A stretch of DNA of 64,000 nt from contig CAUYUJ010007247.1 of NCBI GenBank assembly GCA_963575745.1, forward strand, positions 431,001-495,000, given 5' to 3'. Shown piece after piece: positions 39,046-49,800 of this stretch (positions are counted from its first letter, which is position 1; the number at the start of each line of letters is the position of its first letter). The position numbers were made by a program, and so were the translations under genes. Below the pieces are notes generated by a model. It saw only the letters and a program-made list of their open reading frames with translations, made no database searches and had not been told where the DNA came from. Source of the stretch: Prorocentrum cordatum (taxonomy: Eukaryota > Sar > Dinophyceae > Prorocentrales > Prorocentraceae).

Positions 39046-39708
39046 TCAGGACGCCGGATGGCCTCCCGGGGGGAGGGGTCCCTCGGATTCTACATCCACG
39101 GCGCCAACTCGCTTCCCTGGCTGCCTCAACTCCTGCCCGAGCTGATCAAAACGAGTATTGTCGAGCATCTCTGCGCCTAACGCCTCGGGCCTCGTGGCCG
39201 GGCGGATCTGCTCAACCGAACACTTCAAAAGGCGGTGACGCGTAGCCACCCACGCAATACTTCGAGCCTGAAAAACCACGGCCCCCGGGCCCGTCCAGCG
39301 ATCTCTTTGCAGGTCGTGGCTGCGAATCGCAGAAGTGATTTTCCTCCAAACATAAACCCATTCCCCTGGCTGGTAGACCTTGTCCACGCGTCTCTGGGCC
39401 ATAGAGGCTTCTGCGAGGCGATTGCGAGCATCGTGCACTGCCAAGGCGCGCTGCGCCGCTGACCTCAGCTGATGAGCCCGAGCGAAAGCAGCCGCCGCAG
39501 CATCTTGATCGACAGCGCCGGTCCGGAGATCCTCGACCCCAATATTATCCACGGCGTCGCCACTCAGCATGGACCTTGGGACCCTTAGGTTTTCACCGAA
39601 AACCATCTGACACTTGCTGTGCCCTCCGCGATGGAAGGCGCGGTTCTTGACCGCTACCACCTCGCATAACAACAATAGTCGACATCCTCTCGGCTCGTCG
39701 GAACTCAA
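39046..39708 (-). CDS. Copia-2 integrase C-terminal part
   Basis: Helical region with Arg/Ala/Gln-rich sequence, then YQPGEWVYVWRK, DRWTGPGAVVFQ and WVATRHRLLKCSVEQIRPAT, a small beta-rich module that follows the catalytic core in this type of retroelement integrase. Frame differs from that of the core just upstream. Confidence 0.7.
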   Translation of the reverse strand: MSSDEPRGCRLLLLCEVVAVKNRAFHRGGHSKCQMVFGENLRVPRSMLSGDAVDNIGVEDLRTGAVDQDAAAAAFARAHQLRSAAQRALAVHDARNRLAEASMAQRRVDKVYQPGEWVYVWRKITSAIRSHDLQRDRWTGPGAVVFQARSIAWVATRHRLLKCSVEQIRPATRPEALGAEMLDNTRFDQLGQELRQPGKRVGAVDVESEGPLPPGGHPAS

Positions 39709-39719
39709 GACAGGGGGGC

Positions 39720-40300
39720 CCGGGACGCGGCATTCTTCACGACGCCGCCGCGCCTCTCACATTTGCCGTTGAAATGCGGAGAGCTGGCCGGCATTACCTG
39801 GAGGTAGATCCCGCTGCGTTCGCAGCCTCGCGAGAAGCCCCCTCCGAACTCGGCGCCGCCGTCGGAGAGGATCATCTCGGGAAGCCCGAACGGGCGAATC
39901 CACCACCTGGCAAGAGCGGCCCACGGTCGCCGAGCGATCGTCCTTGAGCAAGCAGCACTGCTGATAACTGGTGCCGTGATCCACCATATTCAAAACTGGG
40001 GGGCTCTCGCCCTGAAGCTCCAAGTAAAAGAAATCAACCGAGAGCAGCTGGTTAAACCGGCACGCCCTGGGCAGGTGGGCTTTCCTTCTCCAATAGGGGC
40101 GGGGGTGGTGGGCGCAGTGAGGACAATGGAACTTGTGCTTCGCCCAGTGAAGAACCTCCGGTCGAGCGCCTGCTATATTCGAAGGGCCCAGATGAAATCG
40201 CCCAGCAAAGGGTGGCCCAAATTGACGTGCATCTTTGAAATTTCTTCCTGGAGGCCCTTGTCGACCGAGGCCTCCTGAGGCCGCCCGGGGCCCGCGACTG
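39720..40300 (-). pseudogene. Copia-2 integrase zinc module and catalytic core
   Basis: Read over three frames: zinc module starting HVNLGHPLLGDF (around 40200-40240) with a CPHC pair downstream; first aspartate in VLNMVDHGTSYQ (near 39980); second in MILSDGGAEFGGG (near 39860); glutamate in FNGKCERRGG (near 39765). The DDE residues survive although at least two frameshifts separate them. Confidence 0.7.
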
Positions 40301-40362
40301 GCCGAGTGGCCGCTTCTTCATCATCCGAGGCCGGGGCTCCGGCCCCGTCTCCATCAGGGCCC

Positions 40363-41249
40363 TCATCGATTTTCCCCCTGGAGGTCCCGGACTCTGGGAG
40401 CACCGGGGCGCTCAGACTGGCCTCGCGCTGCCGCAGCGCCGACCCCGCCTCGTTCGCCAGCGCCGCCACCGGCTTGGAAAGGGCAGCGATGCGCCCAGCG
40501 TGTCCTGGCCCCCCCCTCGAGGGGGAGATGCTCATGGGGCCCCGTGCATCGCTTACCGCGCTTCTCGAGAGGAGCCCCCTGACTGGCCAGGAACCGGGCT
40601 GGCTTCTTCGAAATGGTCCCCGGGGCCACCGAGAGGCCGCAGCGGCACTGGTCCAGAACCCTGGAGACGACCCCTGGCGAGGACGCGATGATCTCCACGC
40701 TCTCCAGAACCCAGGACCCGGCAGACTCGGGGTGTTCCAGCGCGAAATCTCGACCCCGCGACAGCTGGTACAGAGCTATCTCGCAACGCAGCCGCATGAA
40801 AGCTACACCCTTGCGCTCTACCTCTCCCCGCTCGCTGGCGCACATGCGGCCCCAATTGCTGGCGAACGCCACGCGAAAGCCCTGCAGACCGGGGACGTGG
40901 AGACACACCGGGGCTGGTCCCGCTCAATGAGGTCCCAGAGCCTTCGCGCCCCCTCGGGGTCATCTAAGTCCCACCCGGTCTCGGAGTCAACCGCTGGAGA
41001 AAAACGATGCCCTCGCTTGGCTAGAAGAGCCGACGCACGGAGCGGGGAAAAGACCTCCAGCAAGGTCGTGCCTATGGGTCGGGCCTCGGCGGAAAGGAGC
41101 TGTCGCCGCCTCCAGGCGCGCTTCTTCGAGACCCCCGCCCCGTCAGGAGCCTGGAGGGCCGCGCGTCGAACCTTCCTGGGGACCGTGGGTGCCTCGAGTT
41201 CCTCCGAACCTCCAGCCGTTCCCTGGGCCGTGAAGGCGTCGACTTCCAC
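40363..41249 (-). pseudogene. Copia-2 methyltransferase-like domain
   Basis: Frames 41249-40818 and 40908-40363 join into a Rossmann/methyltransferase-like domain: TTLLEVFSPLRASALLAKRG (motif-I position), CVSTSPVCRAF (position of the SPPC loop, here Pro-Val-Cys), FALEHPESAGSWVLES (EHP block) and DQCRCG followed by KPARFLAS. The order and spacing are what I expect of the methyltransferase-like domains seen in dinoflagellate retroelements, but family assignment is by eye. The altered Pro-Cys loop suggests a non-functional site. It sits between gag and integrase. Confidence 0.55.
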
Positions 41250-41309
41250 TACGTAGTAGCGCCCCGCCCCCTTGGCCTCGGCCCCGCAGCCGGGCGCCTC
41301 CGGAGGGGC

Positions 41310-41900
41310 CTATCGAGGCACACTACCCACTAAGCACGCGACTTCTACACCCCGAGCCCCGCGCCCGCCAAGGCCTTCTGAGGCCACCCCTTTCGGGCCC
41401 AGCTGAGGCCCGGACCGACTGAGGCCCACTGGGGCCACGGCTCCTTTCCTCGCCTCCTCCCTCGCCTCCTGCGGCATCTCCCCCCCCTCCTCCTCTGCCC
41501 GCGACGTCGAGAGATCTACCGAGCATTCTGAGTCGTTTCTCTCACTAAGCTTCTCGCCTAGCGCATGAAAACTAGAATGCCTCCAGAGCGAATCGGCAAG
41601 CACTGAGTCGCCCCGCCCCGCCCGAACACGGTGGACGCCGGCTGGGCCCAAAGCACGCCGGGGCTCTGCCCCCGCTTCTCTCCAAGGCGACTCCCACCAG
41701 AAACGCCGATCGATCCGCCGGGCTGAGAGCGTGAACCTCCCATCCGAGATCCGAACTGACCTGATCGAGGGTGGCCTCTCGAGAAGCGAATCGACTCCAG
41801 ATACCTCGGACGCGCCCGGGAGCTGCTGGGCCGTCTCGGATCTTGCGATCTCGCATCGTCTGGACCGCGAGATCTCTGATAACCAGACAGTCCAGCTCTG
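41310..41900 (-). pseudogene. Copia-2 coding remnant between gag and methyltransferase-like domain
   Basis: Three overlapping minus-strand frames, each with short stretches of plausible protein (LDQVSSDLGWEVHALSPADR in one). No protease active site was recognised. Probably the capsid/protease region, too decayed to reconstruct. Confidence 0.3.
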
Positions 41901-41975
41901 GAGGTGATCCGAGCCGAGCGATCGATCTCTGCTGACCCAGCTCTGGCCAGTCTCCTAGCGTGGCCCAGGAGCTCC

Positions 41976-43118
41976 TCAGAGGAGCGGGCTTCCCTCCTCG
42001 TCGCGCACCGCCGCCAACTCGCTCGTCGCCCGCGCCCTCGCCTCATCCGCTGCCCTGATCTGGTAGGCCAGGCGCATGATCTCCTCGTCGCTCATCGGGC
42101 CGGCGGGGCGAGTCGGCGCCGTCGACAGCCCGAGCTGAACCTCCGCGAGTTGCTCCGCCACCACATGCATCTGGTCGAGCAAGGTCTTCATCTGGTTGGA
42201 ATGCAATTGCTGCGCTGAGATCGCCGATGCCGGATGGGGAACTCTCCTCGCCTGCTGCCGGGGCGGCAGGCGCCCAGGCGGACTTGGACGAGAAGCCGGG
42301 GGGCTCTTCACCGCGGAAGGATGCACCCCCGTCGGAATGTGGGACGGTTCGAGCACGGACATCCTGGATTGGATCAGCTGCTTCGCGCCCTCGAGATCTG
42401 TCGCGTTCTGGCCGGCAGACCCGCTGCTGGTGCCCGGCGCCCACTTCGGGCGAGCGCCCGGCGCCCTCGGGCGAAGGGGCTCGCGAGGAACCGGCGAGGC
42501 CGCCCACGGACCGCCCCTCGAGTAGCCGTCCACCATGTCCTCGATCTCCTGCTTCTCGCACTCCTGCTTCGCCTGCTTGCCCGCCTCCTTCTTCGCTTCC
42601 TTGGCCCGCTTCTTCGCCTCCGCCGACGCCTTCTCGGCCGGCGTCTTGTCCCTCAACAAGAGCCTGAGCTTGCTGGCCCGGCGAGCCCTCCTGGATCGCC
42701 CGCGGCGGGTGGGAGCAAGTCTCCTGGTCGTCGAAGCGCATCTCCACAGCAGTCGGCCACGTGATGGATACCCAGTTGATGCCCACGCACCCCGAGGCGA
42801 CGCGTGGCAATCTGAGGGCGAATCTCCTCCAGCCCAGCTGCAGCCTCGTCAAGATCGGGACTCCGGCCAGGAAGTTGTGCTTGACCGGGGCCGACATCTC
42901 CTCCTCCGTGAGGTCGACGTCCTGCCGCTCCTCCGGGACCTCCCCCACTCCGACTCCAGCTCCTCGTCCTCCATGGCGCTCCTCAGCGCAACTGCCGCGC
43001 GTCTCCTCCTCGCCGGCCGCGGGGGCCTCGCCGCCACCGCCCCGAACGCGGACTTCACCATCGCGCAGAACGTGAGAGCATGGGCGGCTGCAGATCTGAC
43101 CGCCGTGCTCGCGAGCAC
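41976..43118 (-). pseudogene. Copia-2 gag-like region
   Basis: Coding sense passes through three frames: start at the Met at 43118, an interior part around 42950-42720 (VKHNFLAGVPILTRLQLGWR), then 42659-41976 with a Lys/Ala/Glu-rich helix (EAKKRAKEAKKEAGKQAKQE), a Pro-rich linker and a C-terminal coiled coil (LLDQMHVVAEQLAEVQLGLS). The position 5' of the enzymatic domains makes gag the best guess; no zinc knuckle is visible. Confidence 0.45.
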
Positions 43119-43121
43119 GGC

Positions 43122-43143
43122 ACTGAGCCAAGCCGGCTACGGA
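43122..43143 (-). other. Possible spliced-leader relic upstream of copia-2 gag
   Basis: Minus strand reads TCCGTAGCC-GGC-TTGGCTCAGT. Compared with DinoSL, the central ATT is replaced by GGC and the last three bases differ slightly; the rest matches. It stands 4 nt upstream of the first Met of the gag-like region. Confidence 0.4.
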
Positions 43144-43203
43144 GTTCGATCCCGAATCGTCGGTCGCTGCGCCCGGGGCCCGACGCTCGCCAACCCCGGA
43201 GTG

Positions 43204-43216
43204 AGAGAGGAGAGGG

Positions 43217-43254
<38 letters not shown>

Positions 43255-43256
43255 TA

Positions 43257-43305
<49 letters not shown>

Positions 43306-43313
43306 AAAAAAAA

Positions 43314-43347
<34 letters not shown>

Positions 43348-43452
43348 TGAGAGAGAGAGAGAGCGAGAGAGAGAAGAGAGAGAGGGAGAGAGAGAGAGAG
43401 ACGAGAGAGAGAGAGAGAGCGAGAGAGAGAGAGAGAGAGAGAGGCGACGAGA

Positions 43453-43498
<46 letters not shown>

Positions 43499-43534
43499 AG
43501 AGCGAGGAGAGAGAGAGAGACGAGAGAGAGATAG

Positions 43535-43616
<82 letters not shown>

Positions 43617-43904
43617 ACAGAGACAGAGAGAGAGAGAGAGAGAGACAGAGGAGAGAGAGAGACACAGAGAGAGATACAGACAGAGAGAGACAGAGAGAGA
43701 GAGGGAGAGAAAAAGAGAAAGAGAGAGAGAGAGATAGACACTCGCCAACCCCGGACTGAGAGAGGAGAGATAGGAGAGAGAGAGAGAGAGAGAGAAAAAA
43801 AAAGAAAAAAGAAAGAGAGAGAGAGAGAGAAAGAGGAAGAGAAAGAGAGAGATAGACAGAGAGAGAGAGAGAGGGAGAGAAAGAGAGAGAGAGAGAGAGA
43901 GAGT

Positions 43905-43955
<51 letters not shown>

Positions 43956-44032
43956 AAAGAGAGATAGAGAGAGAGAGAGAGAGATAAAGAAATATGGAGA
44001 GAGAGAGAAGAGAGGAGATAGAGAGAGAGAGA

Positions 44033-44075
<43 letters not shown>
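43204..44075. repeat. (AG)n tract at the 3' end of LINE-1
   Basis: About 870 bp of AG repeats with interruptions, including A-runs near 43302-43321 and 43797-43810. On the LINE sense strand this is a (TC)n tail directly after the element's last unique base. A 15-bp flank sequence, CTCGCCAACCCCGGA, occurs at 43186-43200 and again inside the tract at 43741-43755. Confidence 0.95.
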
Positions 44076-44076
<1 letters not shown>

Positions 44077-44439
44077 GGACAAGTAGGCGGACCAGGGTCC
44101 GTCCGCGAGGCGCACTGCGGTGCGACAACTCGCCAGACACTATTTGCGGCGGTGCAGCCTTGAGATACGAGGGCGGGCAACAAACCCCCTCCCCCGGCGC
44201 AATGCGACAGACGCTACAGACGGCGGACAGACGGTGAAGATCTCACGTGTCAGACCGCGTGACGAAGAAGGCCCCAACAAGAAAGGCGACGTGCTGACAC
44301 GTGGCTAGGCGGCTTGGCAGACCGCCAGTTGGGCGCTTGGCCGCAAAGCGGCGCGCAGGGACGGGGCACCCCCCGCCCCCACGCCCTGACACCGTGGACG
44401 CGGGGCCACGCGTACACACGGGCAGGCAGAGGGAGGAGA
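44076..44439 (-). other. LINE-1 3' untranslated region
   Basis: About 364 bp, highly similar to 60725-61093 in LINE-2. Both end, on the sense strand, in CCGCCTACTTGTCCG directly followed by the (TC)n tract. The last bases are the probable recognition end for target-primed reverse transcription. Confidence 0.75.
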
Positions 44440-46890
44440 TTAGCGCGGGGCACCAGGCGGAGCGCCGCGGAGCGATGACAGCATAGCTTGGAGGGTGAGT
44501 GGCGGCGCAGCACCATCGGGCGAGGGCGTAAGCAGCTCGGCGAAGGCACGCCCGGCGCGGTGGAGGCGCTGGAGCAGAGGGCCTTGACGGGCTTGAGCAG
44601 CGGCAAGGTCGGCGGCGAGAGCAGCACACCTCTGCTGAAGAGCGGCCATAGACTGGGACAGCTCGGTTTCGCGGTCGGTGAGGGGCGGCTGCTCAGTGCC
44701 TGCGGCCGCGGGCCTCGTGGCAGGGACGAGGTCATCGGTGCGCCTGGCCAGGTGGTGGACCAGCGCAGTGCGGCGATCCGTGTGCTGGCGGCCGTCGCCC
44801 TTGAGAGGCGACTGGAGGGTAACACGCGGTCCCAGGGCTGGAGCCGCTAGGGCCACGCCCCGTGAGGACGGAAGAGCCGCATCCTCGTACCCAGCAACAG
44901 TGAAAGCGTGGACGGGGTGCGACGGCCTGACTGGCTCGGTGCCCTGCGGGGGGGCTGGAGCCGCCCCCGCGGGCTGGCGCTGGTGGGGGGACGGAGTGGG
45001 TGGCACGGTGGGACCAATCATGATGCCGTGCGAGGGCTCGGAGGTCGGCCGCGTGGTCGGGTGGCGTCTCGATGGGGCGGCAACGTCGGCAGCGTGGGGT
45101 GTCGGCGGGGCGTCGTCTATGCTGCCACTCAGTCCGAGGGGATCATACAGGTCGTCGTCGGCGTCTTGACGGTGAGCGACATCATCATGTGGGTGCGATG
45201 TCGCTCTCGGTGGCGGAGTCGCGGTGGGCGTCGAGAGGTTGCCCGACGGGGCAGGGTTGGCGCTGGCTGGGCCGTCGTCCAAGAAGTCCAATCCCCCGCC
45301 GAAGCCGAACGGGTCGTCCTCCTGTTCATCGAGCATCGCCCGTTGGGCCTCGGCCCAGAGCTCATCCGGGTCTTGCGGGATGAATGGTCCAGCCGCGGGT
45401 GGTGCCTGGTCCGACAGCAGGGGGTTCGGTTCCATTTTGCTGAGTTCCGCAGCTGTAAACCCAGCCCTGCGGTGTGGGAGCGGCAGAGTACGGTGTCTGC
45501 GCTCGTAGATAGCGACAGCGACCCCATGAAGCACGGTCGCTTGGCGATGTCGTGTTTTGGCAGCTTCAACAATGTCGTCAGGAAGGTTGTGCGTGCGTGC
45601 CGCCGCTGTGGCAAGGGCGTCGGCCTGACGGTTGAACTCCTCCGCGATGGGCCCGATGAGCCCAAGGTCGATGCCCAGGTCTCCCAGGTGGCTGGCGATT
45701 TTTTCGACGCGAAACATGTTGGGCTTGGCCATAACACATCGGTGGATCTTTTCCCAGAGCTCCGCGTGCGTGCCCTGCGGCGCTGGATGTCCGTCGATGA
45801 TGCTTTGGAACCCATCGACCACCGCCTGGTTGTCCACGAAAACGTGCACGGGCCGTTCGGCACATGCCGTAAGGTGGACAATGGCGAGGGTCTCCGCAAC
45901 CTGGGCGTTCTGCGTTAGGCCGTGAACGCGTGCACTGTAGTTCATGCGGTGGTCGATGCCGTAGTAGACGCCGTAGCCCGCTCGTGCTAGCAATGGGATG
46001 GCTTGGTTGGTGCACGCACCGTCCGTGGCAGCATAGACCCATGTCCAACCAGTGTCGTAGTCAAGGTAGGTGGTGTAGGTGTCCTGGGCTGAAGCCGCAG
46101 GATCTCCCTCAGGGGAGGGCCGCGGAATGGGCTGTGGCAGCGGGTCCCTCGCGAGGTCGGCCTGCAGGTCGAGGAGGGCTGGGTCTTCGTCGAAGAGCCC
46201 GCAGTGTCTTGTGTGCGGCGGAAGACGGGCCCACTGGTCGTCACTGATGAGGGTGGTGAGAGGGAGTCTTTCTCGGGCCCAGCACTTGCAGTCGCGGACA
46301 GTGTGCTCCTGAGTTTCCTCTTCCTCGTCGCAGTAGCGGCAGATGGGGCTGGGGTCTGCCGACGTGTTTGATCGGGATCGTCGCTGTTGGGTGTGATCCC
46401 CGCCCGACAGGTAGTTCAGGAGGAGCGCCAGCTGCCAGGCAGTGCATTTGGCTGCTCCTTTAGTTCGGGCGAGCCACGTGCTGGCGAAGAGATCAAGGCC
46501 CTGTCTGACAGAGGCTAGGTAGCCAAGGTCGTGTCGCCGTGGCTTGATCCTCCGCAGAAATGCCCTGCGTTGTGAGGCCCGCAGCATGTGCAGGAAGGCG
46601 TTTTGGGGTAAATTCAGCCAGCTGATCTGGCAGCCCCAGTCGTCGTACATGATGCCAAATGTGGGCCAGGTCCATCGGAGCTGCTGGAGCGACTGGACGA
46701 GTCGTCCGACGGGTCCTCCACCAAACAGGGTCTGGACGTGGTGTTGGAGGTCTCTGGCGAGCCCGCAGAGTGTAACGTCGCGGTTAACCTGTCGCCGCAG
46801 GCACAGGAATGCTTCACGCTGCGTGATGGCGTCGATCTCAGGGCGTGTCCTGGGACGCACACGGCCATGAGAGTCCAGAACTCGACCCAC
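44440..46890 (-). CDS. LINE-1 C-terminal ORF: zinc knuckle, RNase H and variable tail
   Basis: Coding sense begins about residue 17, continuing the RT frame after a 1-nt deletion near 46839. Residues ~180-197 form a CCHC knuckle (CRYCDEEEETQEHTVRDC). RNase H spans ~275-425 with YAATDGAC (~285), AETLAI (~335), VDNQAVV (~350) and NRQADALA (~420), the four acidic positions of type-1 RNase H. The C-terminal ~300 residues are Pro/Asp/Ala-rich and end in a coiled-coil-like stretch (SMAALQQRCAALAADLAAAQ). The knuckle and RNase H after RT are typical of I-type LINEs. Confidence 0.85.
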   Translation of the reverse strand: MGRVLDSHGRVRPRTRPEIDAITQREAFLCLRRQVNRDVTLCGLARDLQHHVQTLFGGGPVGRLVQSLQQLRWTWPTFGIMYDDWGCQISWLNLPQNAFLHMLRASQRRAFLRRIKPRRHDLGYLASVRQGLDLFASTWLARTKGAAKCTAWQLALLLNYLSGGDHTQQRRSRSNTSADPSPICRYCDEEEETQEHTVRDCKCWARERLPLTTLISDDQWARLPPHTRHCGLFDEDPALLDLQADLARDPLPQPIPRPSPEGDPAASAQDTYTTYLDYDTGWTWVYAATDGACTNQAIPLLARAGYGVYYGIDHRMNYSARVHGLTQNAQVAETLAIVHLTACAERPVHVFVDNQAVVDGFQSIIDGHPAPQGTHAELWEKIHRCVMAKPNMFRVEKIASHLGDLGIDLGLIGPIAEEFNRQADALATAAARTHNLPDDIVEAAKTRHRQATVLHGVAVAIYERRHRTLPLPHRRAGFTAAELSKMEPNPLLSDQAPPAAGPFIPQDPDELWAEAQRAMLDEQEDDPFGFGGGLDFLDDGPASANPAPSGNLSTPTATPPPRATSHPHDDVAHRQDADDDLYDPLGLSGSIDDAPPTPHAADVAAPSRRHPTTRPTSEPSHGIMIGPTVPPTPSPHQRQPAGAAPAPPQGTEPVRPSHPVHAFTVAGYEDAALPSSRGVALAAPALGPRVTLQSPLKGDGRQHTDRRTALVHHLARRTDDLVPATRPAAAGTEQPPLTDRETELSQSMAALQQRCAALAADLAAAQARQGPLLQRLHRAGRAFAELLTPSPDGAAPPLTLQAMLSSLRGAPPGAPR
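44831..44852 (-). repeat. Family-2 hairpin H1
   Basis: Core GGC-TGGA-GCC-G with arms CCCAG/CTAGG (one C/A mismatch, G-U on the sense RNA). Shared with LINE-2 at 61484. Confidence 0.5.
44943..44973 (-). repeat. Family-2 hairpin H2
   Basis: Core GGC-TGGA-GCC-G with perfect 7-bp arms GCGGGGG/CCCCCGC and three more outer pairs. LINE-2 has TGAA in the loop at the same place. Confidence 0.65.
46082..46102 (-). repeat. Family-2 hairpin H3
   Basis: Core GGC-TGAA-GCC-G with perfect arms TCCTG/CAGGA. Translated as PAASAQD. Confidence 0.65.
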
Positions 46891-49800
46891 TTGTTCCCCT
46901 TGGGGCGGATAGCCGCCTTGAGGGCGTGGTTGTAGGCAGTTTTGGCTGGGCCTGATGGTGCTTGAATGTCGGTGCCCGTGGTGCAGACGCTGGCAGCCAG
47001 GGAACGGGCGTGCCGCGCCTTGATAAGCATCGGCGATGGGAGCTTGCCAATGCGCGGCAGGCGGATAGTCGCCCTCCGTACACGGGCGTCTGCGGTGGCC
47101 GTGAGGTTAAGCGCGGCTGGAGCCGGCGCTGCCTCTGCGTTGATGTAACTGCCGACGAGCTTGAAGGAATCGACCACACGTAGGGGGCGATCCGCCAGTG
47201 TGAGCTGGGTAACGGCGGCGTGAAGCTCGTCGGTGAGCGCCCACCCTGCCACTTTACCAGGGTGAATGCGTTGACCTGAGAATCGATCAAACTTGGCGGT
47301 TTCGTCGAGAGATTTCTGCAGCTCAGAAGCGGCGTGGGTAGTGGAGTTGCTGTCGTCCACAAAGGTAGTGCTGAGTGATCGAGGCACGTATCGGTGCTGC
47401 CTCTTTGTCCACACGCACATGAGCAGCTTGATGTCGTCCAGGGACCACGAGCTGCCCTGGAGGTGACCGTTAGTCCTGGCCAGGTCCTTAGAGTACGCTC
47501 CGTTCATGCGGATGTAGCGTTTGTGGTGTCTGTAGAAATTTCGGCGGACAGTAACGATGTCTTGAGGGCACCCCGCGTGCAGCGCAAGGTTAAGACAGAT
47601 GTCCGTGATGAGGTAGTCGAAGCACTTCTGTCGGTCAAGGGCAGCTCCAGCTAAGGGGAGGAGTAAAGCCCTGGCGCGTTCGATGCGCAGGGCGAGAGAG
47701 GTGCTGACATCCCCAATGGTGGCTTTGGGAACAGCGCCGAAGCTCGTGGCATGAGTCCATCCTTGCCGCCAGGTCGTGAGGCTACGATAGGCTGGCGCTT
47801 CCCACGCGTACATCCATACGGAAAGAACCGAGAGAAGTCGTTGGTCCGTCGGGAGTTCCCCTCGGCCTTTTCGGAGGCACGGGTTTGGCACGTGCAGGAG
47901 GGGCTCGGGGATGGTGCCAGTGCGTTGCATAGCACGTAAGACGCTGGCGAAGAGGCGAAGGATGTCGTCGGGTAACTCCTTAGCCTCCTTAGTTGTCCAG
48001 CCGTCGAGTCCCCCCGCGCGGCGCGGTGAACGGGTGCGAATGAAGTGGATGAGTTGGTCGTCGGTGAGGTGGAAAGGGGCTGCTGGTGATGGCGTAGGCA
48101 GCTCTTGTCGGTATTCGTCGTAGAAGTCCGCCCACGTCGGCATAGCTTCGGCGTCATGGCCCGCGCGAGCGCGGTACCTGCCCAAGATGGGCTCCCAGGT
48201 GTCGACCATGAGCTTAAGCATGTCTTTGGTGTTGGCAACAATGGCGTTGGCGGGGAGGGCGTCGGGAACCTGGGCAGGTGGTGGGTCACGAGTGTGGCCT
48301 TCGTCGTTGTCCGTGTCGAGCGAACTACCGTCGCTGGGGCTGAAGCCGCCGGCGTCGGTGTCGGCATCACTATCGTCCGTGCTAGCTTGGTCAGGGTTGA
48401 AGGCGGTGGTGTCGCAGTGGAGCTGTGCATCGTCGGGAGTGGTAGGCGTGCGGAGATACGCCGTGGGCGAGCAGTCGGCAGCCCGTGCGTATATGGCCGC
48501 CTTTCGCCCGCTTGGCTCGCGGACACCCTCAGCCCAGATCTTGATGCGTTCAGCTTTGGCTCGGTTTGCACGTCGCGCCAGCTCTGAGTCAAGGTTTTGG
48601 ATCAGACGGTCCAGGTGCTCTCCGCGTGGTGCTGGCACGTCGGGGGTCCAGGCCTCGGGAAAGGCCAGGAGGGCCGTGGGGCGCAGCTTGTGGCAGAGAA
48701 GGCGGGCCGCGGTCCACGTGCAGTCGATGCGCTGCGCCAGGTACGGCGGGATAGCACGGCAGTCGATATGATGGTGCTGTCCGATGAAGCGAAGCTCGCA
48801 AAGTTGCCGATGGAGCTTGCGAAGGCGGTTCATGTGAATCGTGGAAGCTCCGTAGGTGGGAAAGGCGCGGGGGACGGCGGGTCGCTCCTCGAACGTGGGT
48901 GTGAGCCCGTGCATGGTAGGGGCCTTCTTTTTTGGGTGGTCTGGCGGTGGAGGCGGCAGGTCGCGCAGCCGGGTGAGATGGTACTCATGGCTGGCCTCGT
49001 TTGCCAGGGCGAACATGCGTTCCACATCGTCGCGTGTGTCAGCCTGCTCCATGCGGTCATGGTATCGCCCTGCGATGAGGGTCCCTAATGCCTGAAGTTC
49101 GTGGTCCTCATGAGCTCCGTCGTTAGGAGGGTAAGGCGTGGGGGCCAGAAGGCGTGGGGCCGTATGGTCGAGGCGGCTAAGGTCGAGTGTGACCTGCAGG
49201 CCAACATGGGACTTCGCTGGCAAGTCACGCAGATAGCAGAAGTCGGTGACAAGGGATCGCGCAGCTTGGTTGGCGATGATATAATCGATGCGCGAAGTGC
49301 GGGGGCACTTGGTGACGCGGTCCCAGTCAGGGATATTGCCATATGTGTGCATGGTGTGGTCTGGTGTGCCTTCAGCGACGTTAAACCATCCGTGCTGCAT
49401 CATGTGCAGCAGATGTGGATTGTCGTCGATGTTCGTGTTGGCGTCCATGCAAATGAAATACGGGGCTGAGCCGACCCTCGCGGCGGCGCAATCAGCAAGC
49501 CGAAACAAATCGGTGCTGTCCCCTCCAGCGACCCCGTAGAGGCTCGCAATGTAGATCCCAGCGGGCCCGTGGTTGTTTCGTCGCCGCCTGCGGCGGTGCT
49601 GGGTGCAGAGCGGGAGGAAGGCCTCGTGCCATCGTTTCTTGGCCTTGAGGGTGGCGATACAGGACGCAGTGTCGTCGACGGTGGAGTCGACGATGGCGTC
49701 CTTAGAGAGGATGGCGACCCCCCCCGAGGCGCCGGTGTTGCCCTCGACCGTGTGGTCCGTGCCACCGTGAGCAGCTTTGCGCTGGGCTCGCGCCAGATCC

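Noticed and set aside
43055-44183. Three long Ser/Leu-rich minus-strand ORFs and a Glu/Arg-rich plus-strand ORF
   Set aside because: They are translations of the (AG)n tract and have no coding signal of their own.
45445-45473. Stem CCGCAG/CTGCGG around a longer loop, also in LINE-2
   Set aside because: Does not keep the GGC-TGAA-GCC core and could be chance within a conserved coding segment.
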